From Paenibacillus sp. LS1 (lineage in GTDB: Bacteria; Bacillota; Bacilli; Paenibacillales; Paenibacillaceae): DNA of 64,000 bases. The translations under genes and the position numbers were made by a program. The stretch spans positions 930,001 to 994,000 of the forward strand of contig NZ_JAPDOE010000002.1 in NCBI RefSeq assembly GCF_026013365.1, written 5' to 3'. The notes beneath the pieces are model-generated. The model saw only the letters and a list, made by a program, of their open reading frames with translations, made no database searches and was not told the DNA's origin. Positions 28,031-36,452 of this stretch are shown piece by piece; within the stretch, counting starts at the first letter, position 1; every line of letters begins with the position of its first letter.

Positions 28031-28786
28031 TTAAGAGCTTTTTCTTTCCAAAGGTTCTGTCTCTATCCCTGATTTTTGAAGAAATACATTAAATCGTTCT
28101 TGGTCAAATACTAACTCACCGTCTTCAACAGTTTTGTAAGCAAACACATTTAAACCATTAAATGTGTCGTACAGAACATATTCGTCAGACTCATCTTTGA
28201 GTTGTTGAAATACTTCAGCCACTTTTATATGACTCTGTGTGAGTTCTGCAACCGGTACAAATCTCCCAGTTCTTTGAAACCGATCTTCATTTCGACGTTT
28301 GGCCTCATCAAGGTCAACGTCTGCGATGATCAGTCTTACTTGATAACCCAATCGTTTAAGTCTAGAAATAATCTCATTATACTTTTCATAGTTCTTCATG
28401 GTTCCATCGTAAATCGTATTCAGTTTCTTTTCCGCAGAATCTTGAAGTAAGACAAGCGCAATATCACTACTCTCATCATGCAAAATTCTTGCCATGTACT
28501 TCGGGTTAGATTGAAGTAATGAAGGATATTCTGGAAGCATTGTCTTGATCTCATCAGCATCAATAATCATAAAATCGTTACCTAAGGCCTCTTGTTCCTC
28601 GATAATGATACCTCTAAGCCAAGTCTTTCCTGAAGCGGAACCTCCCCCCATCAAAAAAGCTATTGGCTCTTGTTGAGATTGGTATGAACGTTGCTTCTCT
28701 CGAATTATAGCTTCATGTAGTTTCTTGCGTTTATTTGTATAACCATCTTGATTAGAGTATGTAGTCTTACTTTTATCAATTAGCAT
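28031..28786 (-). CDS. Zeta-toxin family kinase
   Basis: A 251-residue zeta/PezT-like P-loop kinase. Walker A is GGGSASGKT (about 47-55), followed by IIDADEIKTMLPEY and DGTMKN, which form the UDP-GlcNAc-type substrate pocket in the family, and RFQRTGRFVP toward the C-terminus. Zeta toxins phosphorylate UDP-GlcNAc (or related molecules) and block wall synthesis. No epsilon antitoxin gene precedes it. AAAGGAG lies 9 bases before the ATG. It may be part of the defence cargo or act as addiction module. Confidence 0.85.
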   Translation of the reverse strand: MLIDKSKTTYSNQDGYTNKRKKLHEAIIREKQRSYQSQQEPIAFLMGGGSASGKTWLRGIIIEEQEALGNDFMIIDADEIKTMLPEYPSLLQSNPKYMARILHDESSDIALVLLQDSAEKKLNTIYDGTMKNYEKYNEIISRLKRLGYQVRLIIADVDLDEAKRRNEDRFQRTGRFVPVAELTQSHIKVAEVFQQLKDESDEYVLYDTFNGLNVFAYKTVEDGELVFDQERFNVFLQKSGIETEPLERKSS

Positions 28787-29408
28787 AAGTTCTCACTCCT
28801 TTAAAAAGAAAAATCTTATCACACTACTATTATATCTCACTTGGATTTATTTCCAAGGTATTTACTTCAAAATAATAATAAAATATCTGATACAAGATTA
28901 ATGTATCGTTATTCTGTGCATGATCAACTCTTATCCAAACGGATGTGCTTTTTTAAACATGAAAATTAAATGGGGGCTGTTAGTCTTCGTTATTACTAGC
29001 TAGGTTTTTTATTACACGAACTCAAAATGAGATATTTCAAATAATATACAATCTTTCAGGTATTCTGATATTCGTTGTGGTCTCCCTCTTTATGCTTTTG
29101 GGAAAGAAACGTTGAATACAGTTAGCAGAGTAGAAAAAGCGAGAAGAGGAGCGCCTTAGTCATATGCCGCCATTGCAGCTGCGCGTTGCATTCTGACTCG
29201 ATTACCACAACACATATATAACGCCTAAAGCCCAGCGAACGATCACTATTCATTCAGGTAAGGTCATAAATCAGTCAACTATTTCAAGAGATTACATTGT
29301 AAAATTAATGTAAAATTAAAGGTGATACACCTATAATTTGTATTCAAAGATTGCTAGTGCTATAATATTCCTGTAACAACCAAATTTTATGAAAAAAGGT
29401 CCGAATCT
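28787..29408. other. Intergenic region with GC-rich block and promoter
   Basis: No convincing gene. A GC-richer block at about 29140-29265 stands out in AT-rich DNA; its minus strand has a short ORF containing WRHMTKALLFSLFLLC. A promoter for the secreted protein lies at 29338-29366. The right end of the mobile island may be here. Confidence 0.45.
29338..29366 (+). promoter_or_regulatory. Promoter of secreted 189-aa protein
   Basis: TTGTAT (29338-29343), a 17-base spacer ending in TGC, and a perfect TATAAT (29361-29366). Confidence 0.7.
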
Positions 29409-29978
29409 ATGAAAAAAATCAAGCAATTTGGAATCGCATCACTTTCCGCACTCTTACTGTCGTCATTTACACTACCCGCTTTCACCAGCGCTCAAGTTGC
29501 TAATGGTACTTCACCTGTCAACACAGGGACACAAATTGAATTGCCCACTGGTCCTATTAACAAAGATGCCAGAATTGAATTAGAATTAAGACAAGTTGAT
29601 TACAACGCTCTTTTTAGAACTGTTGGTTCTGAACTAGGAATGACTACTGCTGTTGGAGAAGTCGGTACGCTTGGTTGGAAAACGAAGCTTGCAAAAGAAG
29701 TAGCAAAAGACCTGATCTCCAAACTAAAAAATGTTGGTTCGCGTGCGTGGAACGAACAAATTAAAGTTTACGTAGATAAATTGCCGCTGCTAACAGACGG
29801 TGCAAAAACTACTTTGAAGACATACCTAAGCTATCAAGTACTAATGCAAGCTCTGGATATCAAGGTAGATTTCTCAGGTACTGCAGAAGATGGTCTTTCT
29901 AATGCCTTACAGTCTGTTGGGGTTCCAGCATGGTTAAGTGACCCAGCTGCAAGAGCGATTGTCTTCTTCCTGCTATAA
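29409..29978 (+). CDS. Secreted helical protein of unknown function
   Basis: A 189-residue protein with a clear signal peptide (KKIKQFG, hydrophobic core, cleavage near TSAQ at about 28-29). The mature part of about 160 residues is predicted helical, has no cysteine, and ends in a hydrophobic stretch (ARAIVFFLL). AAAAAGGT precedes the ATG. A two-helix membrane protein is encoded 24 bases downstream. A secreted protein with a tiny membrane partner resembles bacteriocin/immunity or SdpC/SdpI-like layouts, but no family motif supports that. Confidence 0.75.
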   Translation: MKKIKQFGIASLSALLLSSFTLPAFTSAQVANGTSPVNTGTQIELPTGPINKDARIELELRQVDYNALFRTVGSELGMTTAVGEVGTLGWKTKLAKEVAKDLISKLKNVGSRAWNEQIKVYVDKLPLLTDGAKTTLKTYLSYQVLMQALDIKVDFSGTAEDGLSNALQSVGVPAWLSDPAARAIVFFLL

Positions 29979-30002
29979 AATCGAACTAAGGGAGGACTAA
30001 AC

Positions 30003-30179
30003 GTGTACATACTCGCACTGTTTATACTTATATCTACAGGTTTGGTATCCATAATCGATATTTTATTTGGTATAAAAGATTCTGGTGAAGGAATCAGATT
30101 ACTAGTAACGATCTCACAGGCTCTATTCTTCTTATCTTTATTGTTCTTTGTGATTAAGATGCCTACTAAAAAGAAGTAA
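30003..30179 (+). CDS. Small two-helix membrane protein
   Basis: A 58-residue protein starting at GTG (30003), 6-7 bases after GGGAGGA. Two hydrophobic helices (about 3-20 and 33-52) are joined by a short charged loop (IKDSGEGIR) and followed by a basic tail, PTKKK. It lies in an operon with the secreted protein upstream and a terminator downstream. An immunity-protein role is a guess from size and context only. Confidence 0.65.
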   Translation: MYILALFILISTGLVSIIDILFGIKDSGEGIRLLVTISQALFFLSLLFFVIKMPTKKK

Positions 30180-30194
30180 TAACGATGCTCTATA

Positions 30195-30241
30195 AAAAAG
30201 CAAGGTAGACTGGTTAATCCATCAGTCCTACCTTGCTTTTT
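30195..30241. terminator. Terminator of secreted/membrane pair
   Basis: AAAAAGCAAGGTAG / CTACCTTGCTTTTT, a long stem with an interrupted inner part. Confidence 0.85.
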
Positions 30242-30429
30242 CATTTAAAGCAACAATCGCCTCCCTTACCTTGCTCTTGTATGACTTCTAATCCCAGTCC
30301 ACTTGTTAGTACACTAAATTGTTCAAATAACAATGCAATCAGCAAAGTACAATGTTCTTTTCCTTCGATAAAATTCTACTTAAAAGACGTTATCAAAATT
30401 AATAAATATAGGTACACTTAATTAAAGTG

Positions 30430-30610
30430 AAATGCACCCCTTAGAAAACCCCTGGGTTTAGCGGATGAAATTCTAGGAGTGCATTTTTTATGGCGATAAA
30501 AGGACAAAAGTTTATCACAACATTTACTTGTGTTTGGATACTGTTTGAAGGACTAGCATATTTAATCTGGATATCGCAAAGAACACAGATCTTCTTTAAT
30601 TTTCTTCAAC
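30430..30610 (+). mobile_element. Possible IS leader remnant
   Basis: A hairpin (AAATGCAC at 30430, GTGCATTT at 30479-30486) is followed by ATGGCGATAAAAGGACAAAA, which translates as MAIKGQKF, the usual start of IS3-family OrfA proteins. Similarity then fades into AT-rich sequence. It is probably the decayed left end of an insertion sequence; the rest is gone. Confidence 0.35.
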
Positions 30611-30661
30611 ATCACTTATAATAGAATTATTCAGTAAATATCTAAAAAAATCACTTTAAAC

Positions 30662-30745
30662 TTACTTACCTAATTTTTGAACGTGCCATATAACTATGCA
30701 TAAAACAGTAATAAACACTATGCTCAATAAGATAAAAAGTTTCAT
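30662..30745 (-). CDS. 27-residue hydrophobic peptide
   Basis: ATG at 30745 follows AAGGGGAC. The product MKLFILLSIVFITVLCIVIW is a single membrane helix with a short basic tail (HVQKLGK). Size and design resemble small type I toxins or membrane regulators. It is like the 28-residue peptide at 41772-41858. There is no other gene nearby on this strand; antisense RNA cannot be judged by eye. Confidence 0.45.
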   Translation of the reverse strand: MKLFILLSIVFITVLCIVIWHVQKLGK

Positions 30746-32148
30746 TAAATGTCCCCTTTCAATGTACACAATTCTTCAATCCGGTATTTCATATACAGCA
30801 CTTAATTCTTTGAGTAGGAAAAACTCTAGTATGTGGAAATGATTACATACTTTATATTTACCTACCTTATTAAATTTTCATTTTATAATTTCAATAATCC
30901 CAAAAAAAGCATGAAAATTCTGTTGATTGAATTACCTTATCATTAGCTCTAATAGTTCCTATCTAAAAATATCTATAAATAAGTATGCTAGTCTGCTACA
31001 TCTATAAATGATTTCAATAGCTTATTTAACATAAGGTATGGAGTCACACGATAGTCAATTCAAATTTTGAAAAACTCTAAAGAAAACATGTCCATTACGT
31101 TACGAAGTGGTTTAACTATGTAATGCTATATATACTGAATCTTTAAGTTACTTTCTGTTATTATTGTTTAACACGGCCACTATCTATGGACCTCTCAAGT
31201 AGACAAGCTTAGACCGTTTCCCAGTATTCCACCGGAGAACGGTCGTTTAGTCTTTCTTAAATCGGTCCTGGTTGCATTACATAATATATTTGCTCATTTG
31301 CTACTCAACTTCGCTTTGTTCGCTGCCTCATTAAAGTATATTTTTTCGGTCTTTAAATGAGAAAAGAAAGACTCTGGTACAGGCAATGTCCAGGAAATTC
31401 CCGCGCTTGGATTGATTACACAGGGTGCCTAGCTGTTTCAATTTACGGTTGAATAGCTTAGAAGTGTGAATTGAAGTCCTTGATCCGAGTGTAAGCTACG
31501 CTACTCAGATGCGTATATTGACAGAGTATTTAGCATTTCATGAACCGAAGCGAGCTTTCAAGTTAGCTGCAAGCTTCTAAGCTCATTCCGTGCTTTCATT
31601 TTCACAGTCCATACTTGTACATGAGATTTATTTAGAATATCTGAACTTTTGGCAACTTCACGTATGCTCATCTGTTCTTTGTTGACCAGCTGGGCCGCCT
31701 CCAATTTTACTTTTGAGAGCACTTCCGAAAAGCTTATCGTATTTAATGAAAAAATCCCCTCTATAAGGCAAGATTAGATTAAGTCCATCTTAACAGATGT
31801 CTTTTTTCTCTTGTCTACTAATGGGGATAATACCACTATAGCGGCTTTTTTAGTACTTAAACTAAACTTTATTTTATTTTTTTTAGAATGTTAACCCTCG
31901 TATTCAATAAATCATCTTTGAATCTGAACATAAGTTTCTTCTTCTCGTAGCAAAACTTTGAATAACATAAAATCTGATTTATGCTCGTCGAATTTCTTAT
32001 AATCTTCAGAGAGATCGCTCCATGTAAAATAATAAAAATTCTATAACAAATACCGACGCATTCTACAATGTGCAATCGAATAGAGAACAAAACCCTATTG
32101 AAATGAAACTATTAAAGTCATAATGCATTCATTTAAGCAAACTCTATT
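30746..32148. other. Gene-poor AT-rich stretch
   Basis: Apart from the decayed IS copy nothing coding can be supported. A 73-codon minus-strand frame at 31869-32090 has no ribosome site or recognisable product. Confidence 0.55.
31193..31822 (-). mobile_element. Decayed IS3-family copy (internal deletion)
   Basis: About 630 bp related to the fuller copy at 58642-59912. It shares the left terminus (CTCAAGTAGACA), the 3' part of OrfB, the OrfA 5' region and the right terminus (TGTCTACTAATGGGGATAA). About 640 bp in the middle, with most of the DDE domain, is missing, and the remaining frames carry many stops. Confidence 0.85.
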
Positions 32149-33033
32149 CTAATTATTTAAAATTGGCATGTCCTTAAGTAAATTATTTAAATTTATAGCA
32201 TCCCATGGAAGATGTTCTGTGATGCCTAGTCCAACAACCGTAGTTAACAAGCTAACTTCTTGTACTAAAGTTACCAGCTCAGTAAGATGCATCGTACCCA
32301 TACGAGTATGAATTTTATCAGACAGCGGATTAGCAAATGACAATGACCGGAAAATTTGTGGATCAAGTACATCCAAATCCAAATGAATTACTAGGTATTT
32401 GAATTGATTTTCTGAAATCCAGTCCACGATTGGTTTATTATTATCTTTTAATTCCGCGCTAGTTGCTGTACTAATAGATAACCTAGAAATAAGTTCCGAT
32501 TCATGTTCAGTTGTTTGAACGAGTCCTGCTAACATAACGTTCTTCGGTAAGAAAGGCTTTTTAACCTTTTGAGAAAATTCTGGCGCTCCCTCACCTAACA
32601 GATTTCCTAATATATGAGCATGCCCGTTTGGCGTCACCTCTGGAGTTGCTACATCAGGATGCGCATCGATCCATAATAGCCCAACTTCACCGTTATAACG
32701 CTCATTTAAATAGGCGAATGGCGCTTGTTCAACCAAACAATCCCCGCCAAACATAACAATTCGATCAGGTTTATAAGCTTCAATTAAATGAGTTGCTGCA
32801 TCCAGTTGATTCAATAATTGGTTCTTCCCTACGATTCCTCCTAAAATACCTTCCTCTTTGTGGAGTGTCATATCTTCACTATAGGATACAGGTACTTTAA
32901 CTGTCGTATGATTCTTGTTTTCTGGAGCTAACCATGCTAGGAGCTCAGCTCCAAGAATATAACTAGGTTTGTTTCCTCCCTGCCACTGGGGCATTAGCAT
33001 GCGTAACGTTTTGAGAGCTTTATTGTCAGTCAC
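32149..33033 (-). CDS. Arginase-like ureohydrolase-fold protein, copy 1
   Basis: A 294-residue arginase/agmatinase/formiminoglutamase-fold protein. The metal-binding boxes are FGGDCLVE, WIDAHPD and HLDLDVLDP. In classical members the first is GGDH; here the His is Cys, as in all three copies of this window, so metal use may differ. It starts at GTG (33033) after AGGAGAA. It is second in a two-gene operon with copy 2, roughly 65-70% similar by eye. The substrate is unknown; hydrolysis of a guanidino or amidino compound is the family theme. Confidence 0.8.
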   Translation of the reverse strand: MTDNKALKTLRMLMPQWQGGNKPSYILGAELLAWLAPENKNHTTVKVPVSYSEDMTLHKEEGILGGIVGKNQLLNQLDAATHLIEAYKPDRIVMFGGDCLVEQAPFAYLNERYNGEVGLLWIDAHPDVATPEVTPNGHAHILGNLLGEGAPEFSQKVKKPFLPKNVMLAGLVQTTEHESELISRLSISTATSAELKDNNKPIVDWISENQFKYLVIHLDLDVLDPQIFRSLSFANPLSDKIHTRMGTMHLTELVTLVQEVSLLTTVVGLGITEHLPWDAINLNNLLKDMPILNN

Positions 33034-33062
33034 TTGTTTATTCTCCTATCTAATACAGTATC

Positions 33063-33950
33063 TTAATCGTTAAGGATAGGCATTTTCTGAAGTAGTTGTT
33101 TTAAATTTATTGCATCCCATGGAAGATGTTCGGTTATCCCGAGACCGACTACTTCAGTGACATCACTAACTTCTTTGATTAATTTTGCTACTTCAAAGAG
33201 TTGCATCTTGCCCATAGGGAAATCAATCTGTACGTCTGATAACGGATTTGCAAAGAGCAACGATCTGAAGATTTTCGGATCAAGAACGTCCAGGTCCAAA
33301 TGAATTGCCAAATATTTTATCCCGTTCGTTTCGATCCAATCCAGCACAGTTTTGCTACTTTCTTTTAATTGAGTACTGGACGCTGATTTAATTGATAATC
33401 GTGAAATGAGTTCTGCTTCTTGGTTAGTTGTTTGATCTATTCCCGCGATCATTACGTTCTCTGGACGAAAAGGCTTATTTACCTTAGCAGCGAATTCAGG
33501 AGCTCCTTCACCTAATAGATTACCCAATACATAAGTATGACCATTGTAGTATTCTTTTGGTGTAGTTATATCAGGATGGGCATCAATCCAAAGTAAACCT
33601 AACTCCCCATTGTAACGTTCGTTTAAATAAGCGAATGGGGCTTGCTCCACTAAACAGTCCCCCCCAAACATGACAATTCGGTCTGGTTGATATGCATTAA
33701 TTAGATGAGTTGCCGCATCCAGTTGATTTAACAATTGCTCTTTGCCTACAATACCACCTATAATGCCTTCCTCTTTTTCCAAGGAGGTATCTCCGCTAAC
33801 TGAAACAGGAACTTTAACGGTTGTATGCTTATCATTCTCTGGGGCTAACCATTCAAGAAGTTCAGCTCCGAAGGAGTAATTAGGATTATCTCCCCCTTGC
33901 CATTGAGGCATTAACATACGCAACGTTGTCAAATTTTCATTGTTATTCAT
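33063..33950 (-). CDS. Arginase-like ureohydrolase-fold protein, copy 2
   Basis: A 295-residue paralogue of its neighbours, with FGGDCLVEQAPFAYLNERY, WIDAHPDITTP and HLDLDVLDP. AAAGGAG precedes the ATG, and the next copy begins 29 bases after its stop. Its promoter region carries a 45-base block (34010-34054) that is 38/45 identical to one at exactly the same distance upstream of copy 3 at 57163. This suggests common control, possibly by the HxlR regulator next to copy 3. Confidence 0.8.
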   Translation of the reverse strand: MNNNENLTTLRMLMPQWQGGDNPNYSFGAELLEWLAPENDKHTTVKVPVSVSGDTSLEKEEGIIGGIVGKEQLLNQLDAATHLINAYQPDRIVMFGGDCLVEQAPFAYLNERYNGELGLLWIDAHPDITTPKEYYNGHTYVLGNLLGEGAPEFAAKVNKPFRPENVMIAGIDQTTNQEAELISRLSIKSASSTQLKESSKTVLDWIETNGIKYLAIHLDLDVLDPKIFRSLLFANPLSDVQIDFPMGKMQLFEVAKLIKEVSDVTEVVGLGITEHLPWDAINLKQLLQKMPILND

Positions 33951-34009
33951 GAACTTGTCTCCTTTACATCGAGCTACGATTTAGTATACATGAGCCAGAT
34001 ATTATGAAT

Positions 34010-34054
34010 AGTACGCACTTTTATGATAGGTACTTTCCAAAAAGATAGTGTGTA
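34010..34054 (-). promoter_or_regulatory. Conserved operator block before arginase-like copies 1-2
   Basis: Begins AGTACGCACTTTTATGATAG and ends GATAGTGTGTA. It contains a CTATC/GATAG dyad and starts 60 bases before the ATG at 33950. The block at 57223-57267 has the same position relative to copy 3. Likely a promoter with a regulator site. Confidence 0.6.
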
Positions 34055-34259
34055 ACTTAAGCATGAATATCATAGGCGGCAATCATTTTATATTTTTTCC
34101 GTTGTTAGATGAAAATCCAAGTGTTGAAATTACTCTGAACTGAGTATTTCCATTTATCCATTTTGTGTGAGAATATATACCACTGGCTGAGATCTCAACA
34201 CAGATAGTACGACTTCCTCAGTTTGAGATTATTGAATTAAATGCGTTTGTCTGTTCTCA

Positions 34260-35366
34260 TTAGAGGATTTCAAAATCTTTGATCGTTGCATCTGGTCGCA
34301 GTATCTTATCTTCCCTCATCTCAGCTAGTTGCTTACCTTCTTTAACCTTAGTAACCCAATCATGGTTAGCTAGAGCTCCCCTTCCTAGTGTCACCAGATC
34401 AGCCTTATCATCGGTGATGATCGCAGATGCTTTTAATGGATCTTCAAGCTGACCGTTGGCAATGACAATCGTACCTGCGTATTTTTTAGCAAGTTGTACT
34501 AATGAGGGGCCATTCTCTTCAAAAGCAGGCTTCCATGCTTTATATTCAGTCACATGAATGTAATCAATGCCGGTTTGCCCTAATCCTCCAAAAATGACTT
34601 TAGCATCTGCCTCACCTCCACCCCATTTGTGGATATAGTCATTGACTTTGGCTTGAGAAATTCGAATACCTACTGTAAAGTTCGGTCCAACGGCTTTACG
34701 GACTGCTGTTGAAACTTCAATTAAAAGTCGTACCCGATTTTCGGTCGTACCTCCATACTCATCTGATCGTTCATTCGTGTAGTCGGTCAAGAATTGATCA
34801 AGTAAGTAACCATTGGCTCCATGAATTTCAACACCATCAAACCCTACTGCTTTTGCCCGGATTGCTGATTCCACAAATCCCTGAATCACTTGTTCGATAT
34901 CTTGCTTTGTTGCAGACATCGGCGTAGAAAATTTATCAGCTCCACCATAGAACGCCAGAGGATCTCCTTTAGGCTGCACTTCCGAAGGGGCTAGATTCTG
35001 GGATCTGAAGCGATTTCCTTGAGAAAGTGCTCCTGCATGCTCAAGCTGAACTATAATGGCAGCATCCGCTTCATGTACAGTATCTACGACTTTTTTCCAA
35101 GCTATAGCTTGTTCTTCATTTATCAAGCCAGGTTGATTAAAGTAACATTGACTGTATAATTGATCTGTGTAAGTTCCTTCAGTAATGACAAATCCAAACC
35201 CTCCACGAGCAAAAGATGCATAATATTCAGCCATTTGCTCCGTGGCAAGACCTTCCGGAGTAGCACTAGTGCGAGTCATTGGAGCTAACCCTACACGGTT
35301 TTTTAGAAAAATAGCACCAACGTTGATGCGTTCAAACAATTTTTTTTGGGATTCCAATTTCACCAT
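34260..35366 (-). CDS. Old-yellow-enzyme-like NADH:flavin oxidoreductase
   Basis: A 368-residue FMN-dependent TIM-barrel reductase. Typical blocks are NRVGLAPMTRTSATPEG, VQLEHAGAL, GFDGVEIHGANGYLLDQF, NRVRLLIE and VTLGRGALANHDW. Such enzymes reduce activated C=C bonds or dienoyl compounds. The gene is divergent from a LysR regulator (133 bases between starts), with a palindromic LysR-type site between them, so it is the probable target of that regulator. Substrate unknown. I see no N-terminal signal. Confidence 0.87.
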   Translation of the reverse strand: MVKLESQKKLFERINVGAIFLKNRVGLAPMTRTSATPEGLATEQMAEYYASFARGGFGFVITEGTYTDQLYSQCYFNQPGLINEEQAIAWKKVVDTVHEADAAIIVQLEHAGALSQGNRFRSQNLAPSEVQPKGDPLAFYGGADKFSTPMSATKQDIEQVIQGFVESAIRAKAVGFDGVEIHGANGYLLDQFLTDYTNERSDEYGGTTENRVRLLIEVSTAVRKAVGPNFTVGIRISQAKVNDYIHKWGGGEADAKVIFGGLGQTGIDYIHVTEYKAWKPAFEENGPSLVQLAKKYAGTIVIANGQLEDPLKASAIITDDKADLVTLGRGALANHDWVTKVKEGKQLAEMREDKILRPDATIKDFEIL

Positions 35367-35458
35367 CCACCTTTACCAAGTATGTTTATATATCTTTCCG
35401 AATATGAACATTATAAAACGAATGAAATGAACAGTAAAATTGATGTTATCGAATCTTT

Positions 35459-35477
35459 AGTTCATTAAAAATGAACT
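35459..35477. promoter_or_regulatory. LysR-type palindrome
   Basis: AGTTCATT-AAA-AATGAACT is a perfect dyad of the T-N11-A type, between the OYE and LysR genes. Autoregulation and OYE control are likely. Confidence 0.6.
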
Positions 35478-35499
35478 GACTTTAGAAAAGAGGCTACCT

Positions 35500-36357
35500 A
35501 TGGAACTCCGCCATTTGATTACATTAAAAACTATTGTTGAAAAAGGAGGGTTCAAGAAAGCAGCTGAACATCTCGGTTATGCTCAATCTTCTGTCACGAC
35601 ACATATTAAAGAATTGGAGGAAGAGTGCGGCAAGCCTATTTTTGACCGCTTAGGTAAACAAGTTGTACTCACACAATACGGGCATCAATTTCTACCGTAT
35701 GCTCATAAGATTATTGAGTTGTATACACAAGCACTTACTTCAAATGATGAGCCCTCGGGAAATTTGATACTAGGTATCTCGGAATCCTTAATGATCTGTC
35801 GCATCCCTTCTTTATTGGTTGAGTATGGAGAGAAATATCCTCAAGTTAACCTTTCGCTCAAATCACTTGACTACCAAGATGTCTCTCAAGCTGTTCAAAA
35901 TGGTGAGATTGACCTTCTTGTAGCCTTAGAAAAAGAGGGATGGGGCGCTCCTGAACTACACTGCGAACGCTTGATGCGAGAAAAAATGGTCCTTATTAGT
36001 CCCATTCATGAGAAAAACCATACAAAAGGGACTGTGTTATATACTGAACGTAGCTGCAGTTACAAATCTGTATTCAAGGATTACATCAATTACAAAAAAG
36101 TTGACGTTATAAACAGTATTGAGTTTCAAAGTATTGAAGCGATTAAGCAATGCGTAAAAAACGGACTAGGTATTTCCATGGTCCCTTACTTTTCCGTTAA
36201 AGAAGAGTTGAAAGCCAACAAATTTCAAGGTGAGGAAGTTGGACCAGACCGTCCCACAATATCTACCTACTTGGCATATCATAAAGATAAATGGATCTCA
36301 CCCGCAATGGAACAGATGATTCAATTAATTCAAAAACATGCAGTCAATTGGGAATAG
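35500..36357 (+). CDS. LysR-family regulator
   Basis: A 285-residue LTTR. The winged HTH is at 1-60 (FKKAAEHLGYAQSSVTTHIK) and the co-inducer domain covers about 88-285 (LILGISESL, LVALEKEG, VKNGLGISMVPYFSV). It is transcribed away from the OYE reductase and likely activates it in response to a small electrophile or metabolite. The ribosome site is GAAAAGAGG. A terminator follows. Confidence 0.87.
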   Translation: MELRHLITLKTIVEKGGFKKAAEHLGYAQSSVTTHIKELEEECGKPIFDRLGKQVVLTQYGHQFLPYAHKIIELYTQALTSNDEPSGNLILGISESLMICRIPSLLVEYGEKYPQVNLSLKSLDYQDVSQAVQNGEIDLLVALEKEGWGAPELHCERLMREKMVLISPIHEKNHTKGTVLYTERSCSYKSVFKDYINYKKVDVINSIEFQSIEAIKQCVKNGLGISMVPYFSVKEELKANKFQGEEVGPDRPTISTYLAYHKDKWISPAMEQMIQLIQKHAVNWE

Positions 36358-36374
36358 TCCATTTTTGATTAGAA

Positions 36375-36410
36375 AACAAGCCAGCTATTAACTTTAATAG
36401 TTGGCTTGTT
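36375..36410. terminator. Bidirectional terminator
   Basis: AACAAGCCAGCTATTA pairs with TAATAGTTGGCTTGTT and T7 follows. Confidence 0.85.
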
Positions 36411-36452
36411 TTTTTGTACCTGGTACTCGGATGCCAGGTGAAGAATATATCC

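Larger units (their letters stand above)
12821..28800. mobile_element. Putative recombinase-trio defence island (right end undefined)
   Basis: The left edge is placed where exonuclease homology stops (about 12820). Inside are a four-gene recombinase operon on the plus strand and, mostly on the minus strand, a DGQHR protein, an XRE regulator, an OLD-like nuclease, an IetAS-like pair and a zeta kinase. Base composition falls sharply compared with the left flank. The layout resembles Tn554-type elements (tnpA-tnpB-tnpC plus cargo) but with larger proteins. I did not find the missing exonuclease 5' part or a matching repeat, so the right boundary is a guess placed after the zeta gene. Confidence 0.6.

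Noticed and set aside
29215-29225. Match to the exonuclease junction (CATATATAACGCC versus GTACATAACGCAGC) as the second end of the island
   Set aside because: Too short, in the wrong relative orientation, and no exonuclease-like frame is attached.
31869-32090. 73-codon minus-strand frame
   Set aside because: Highly AT-rich, no ribosome site, no recognisable product.
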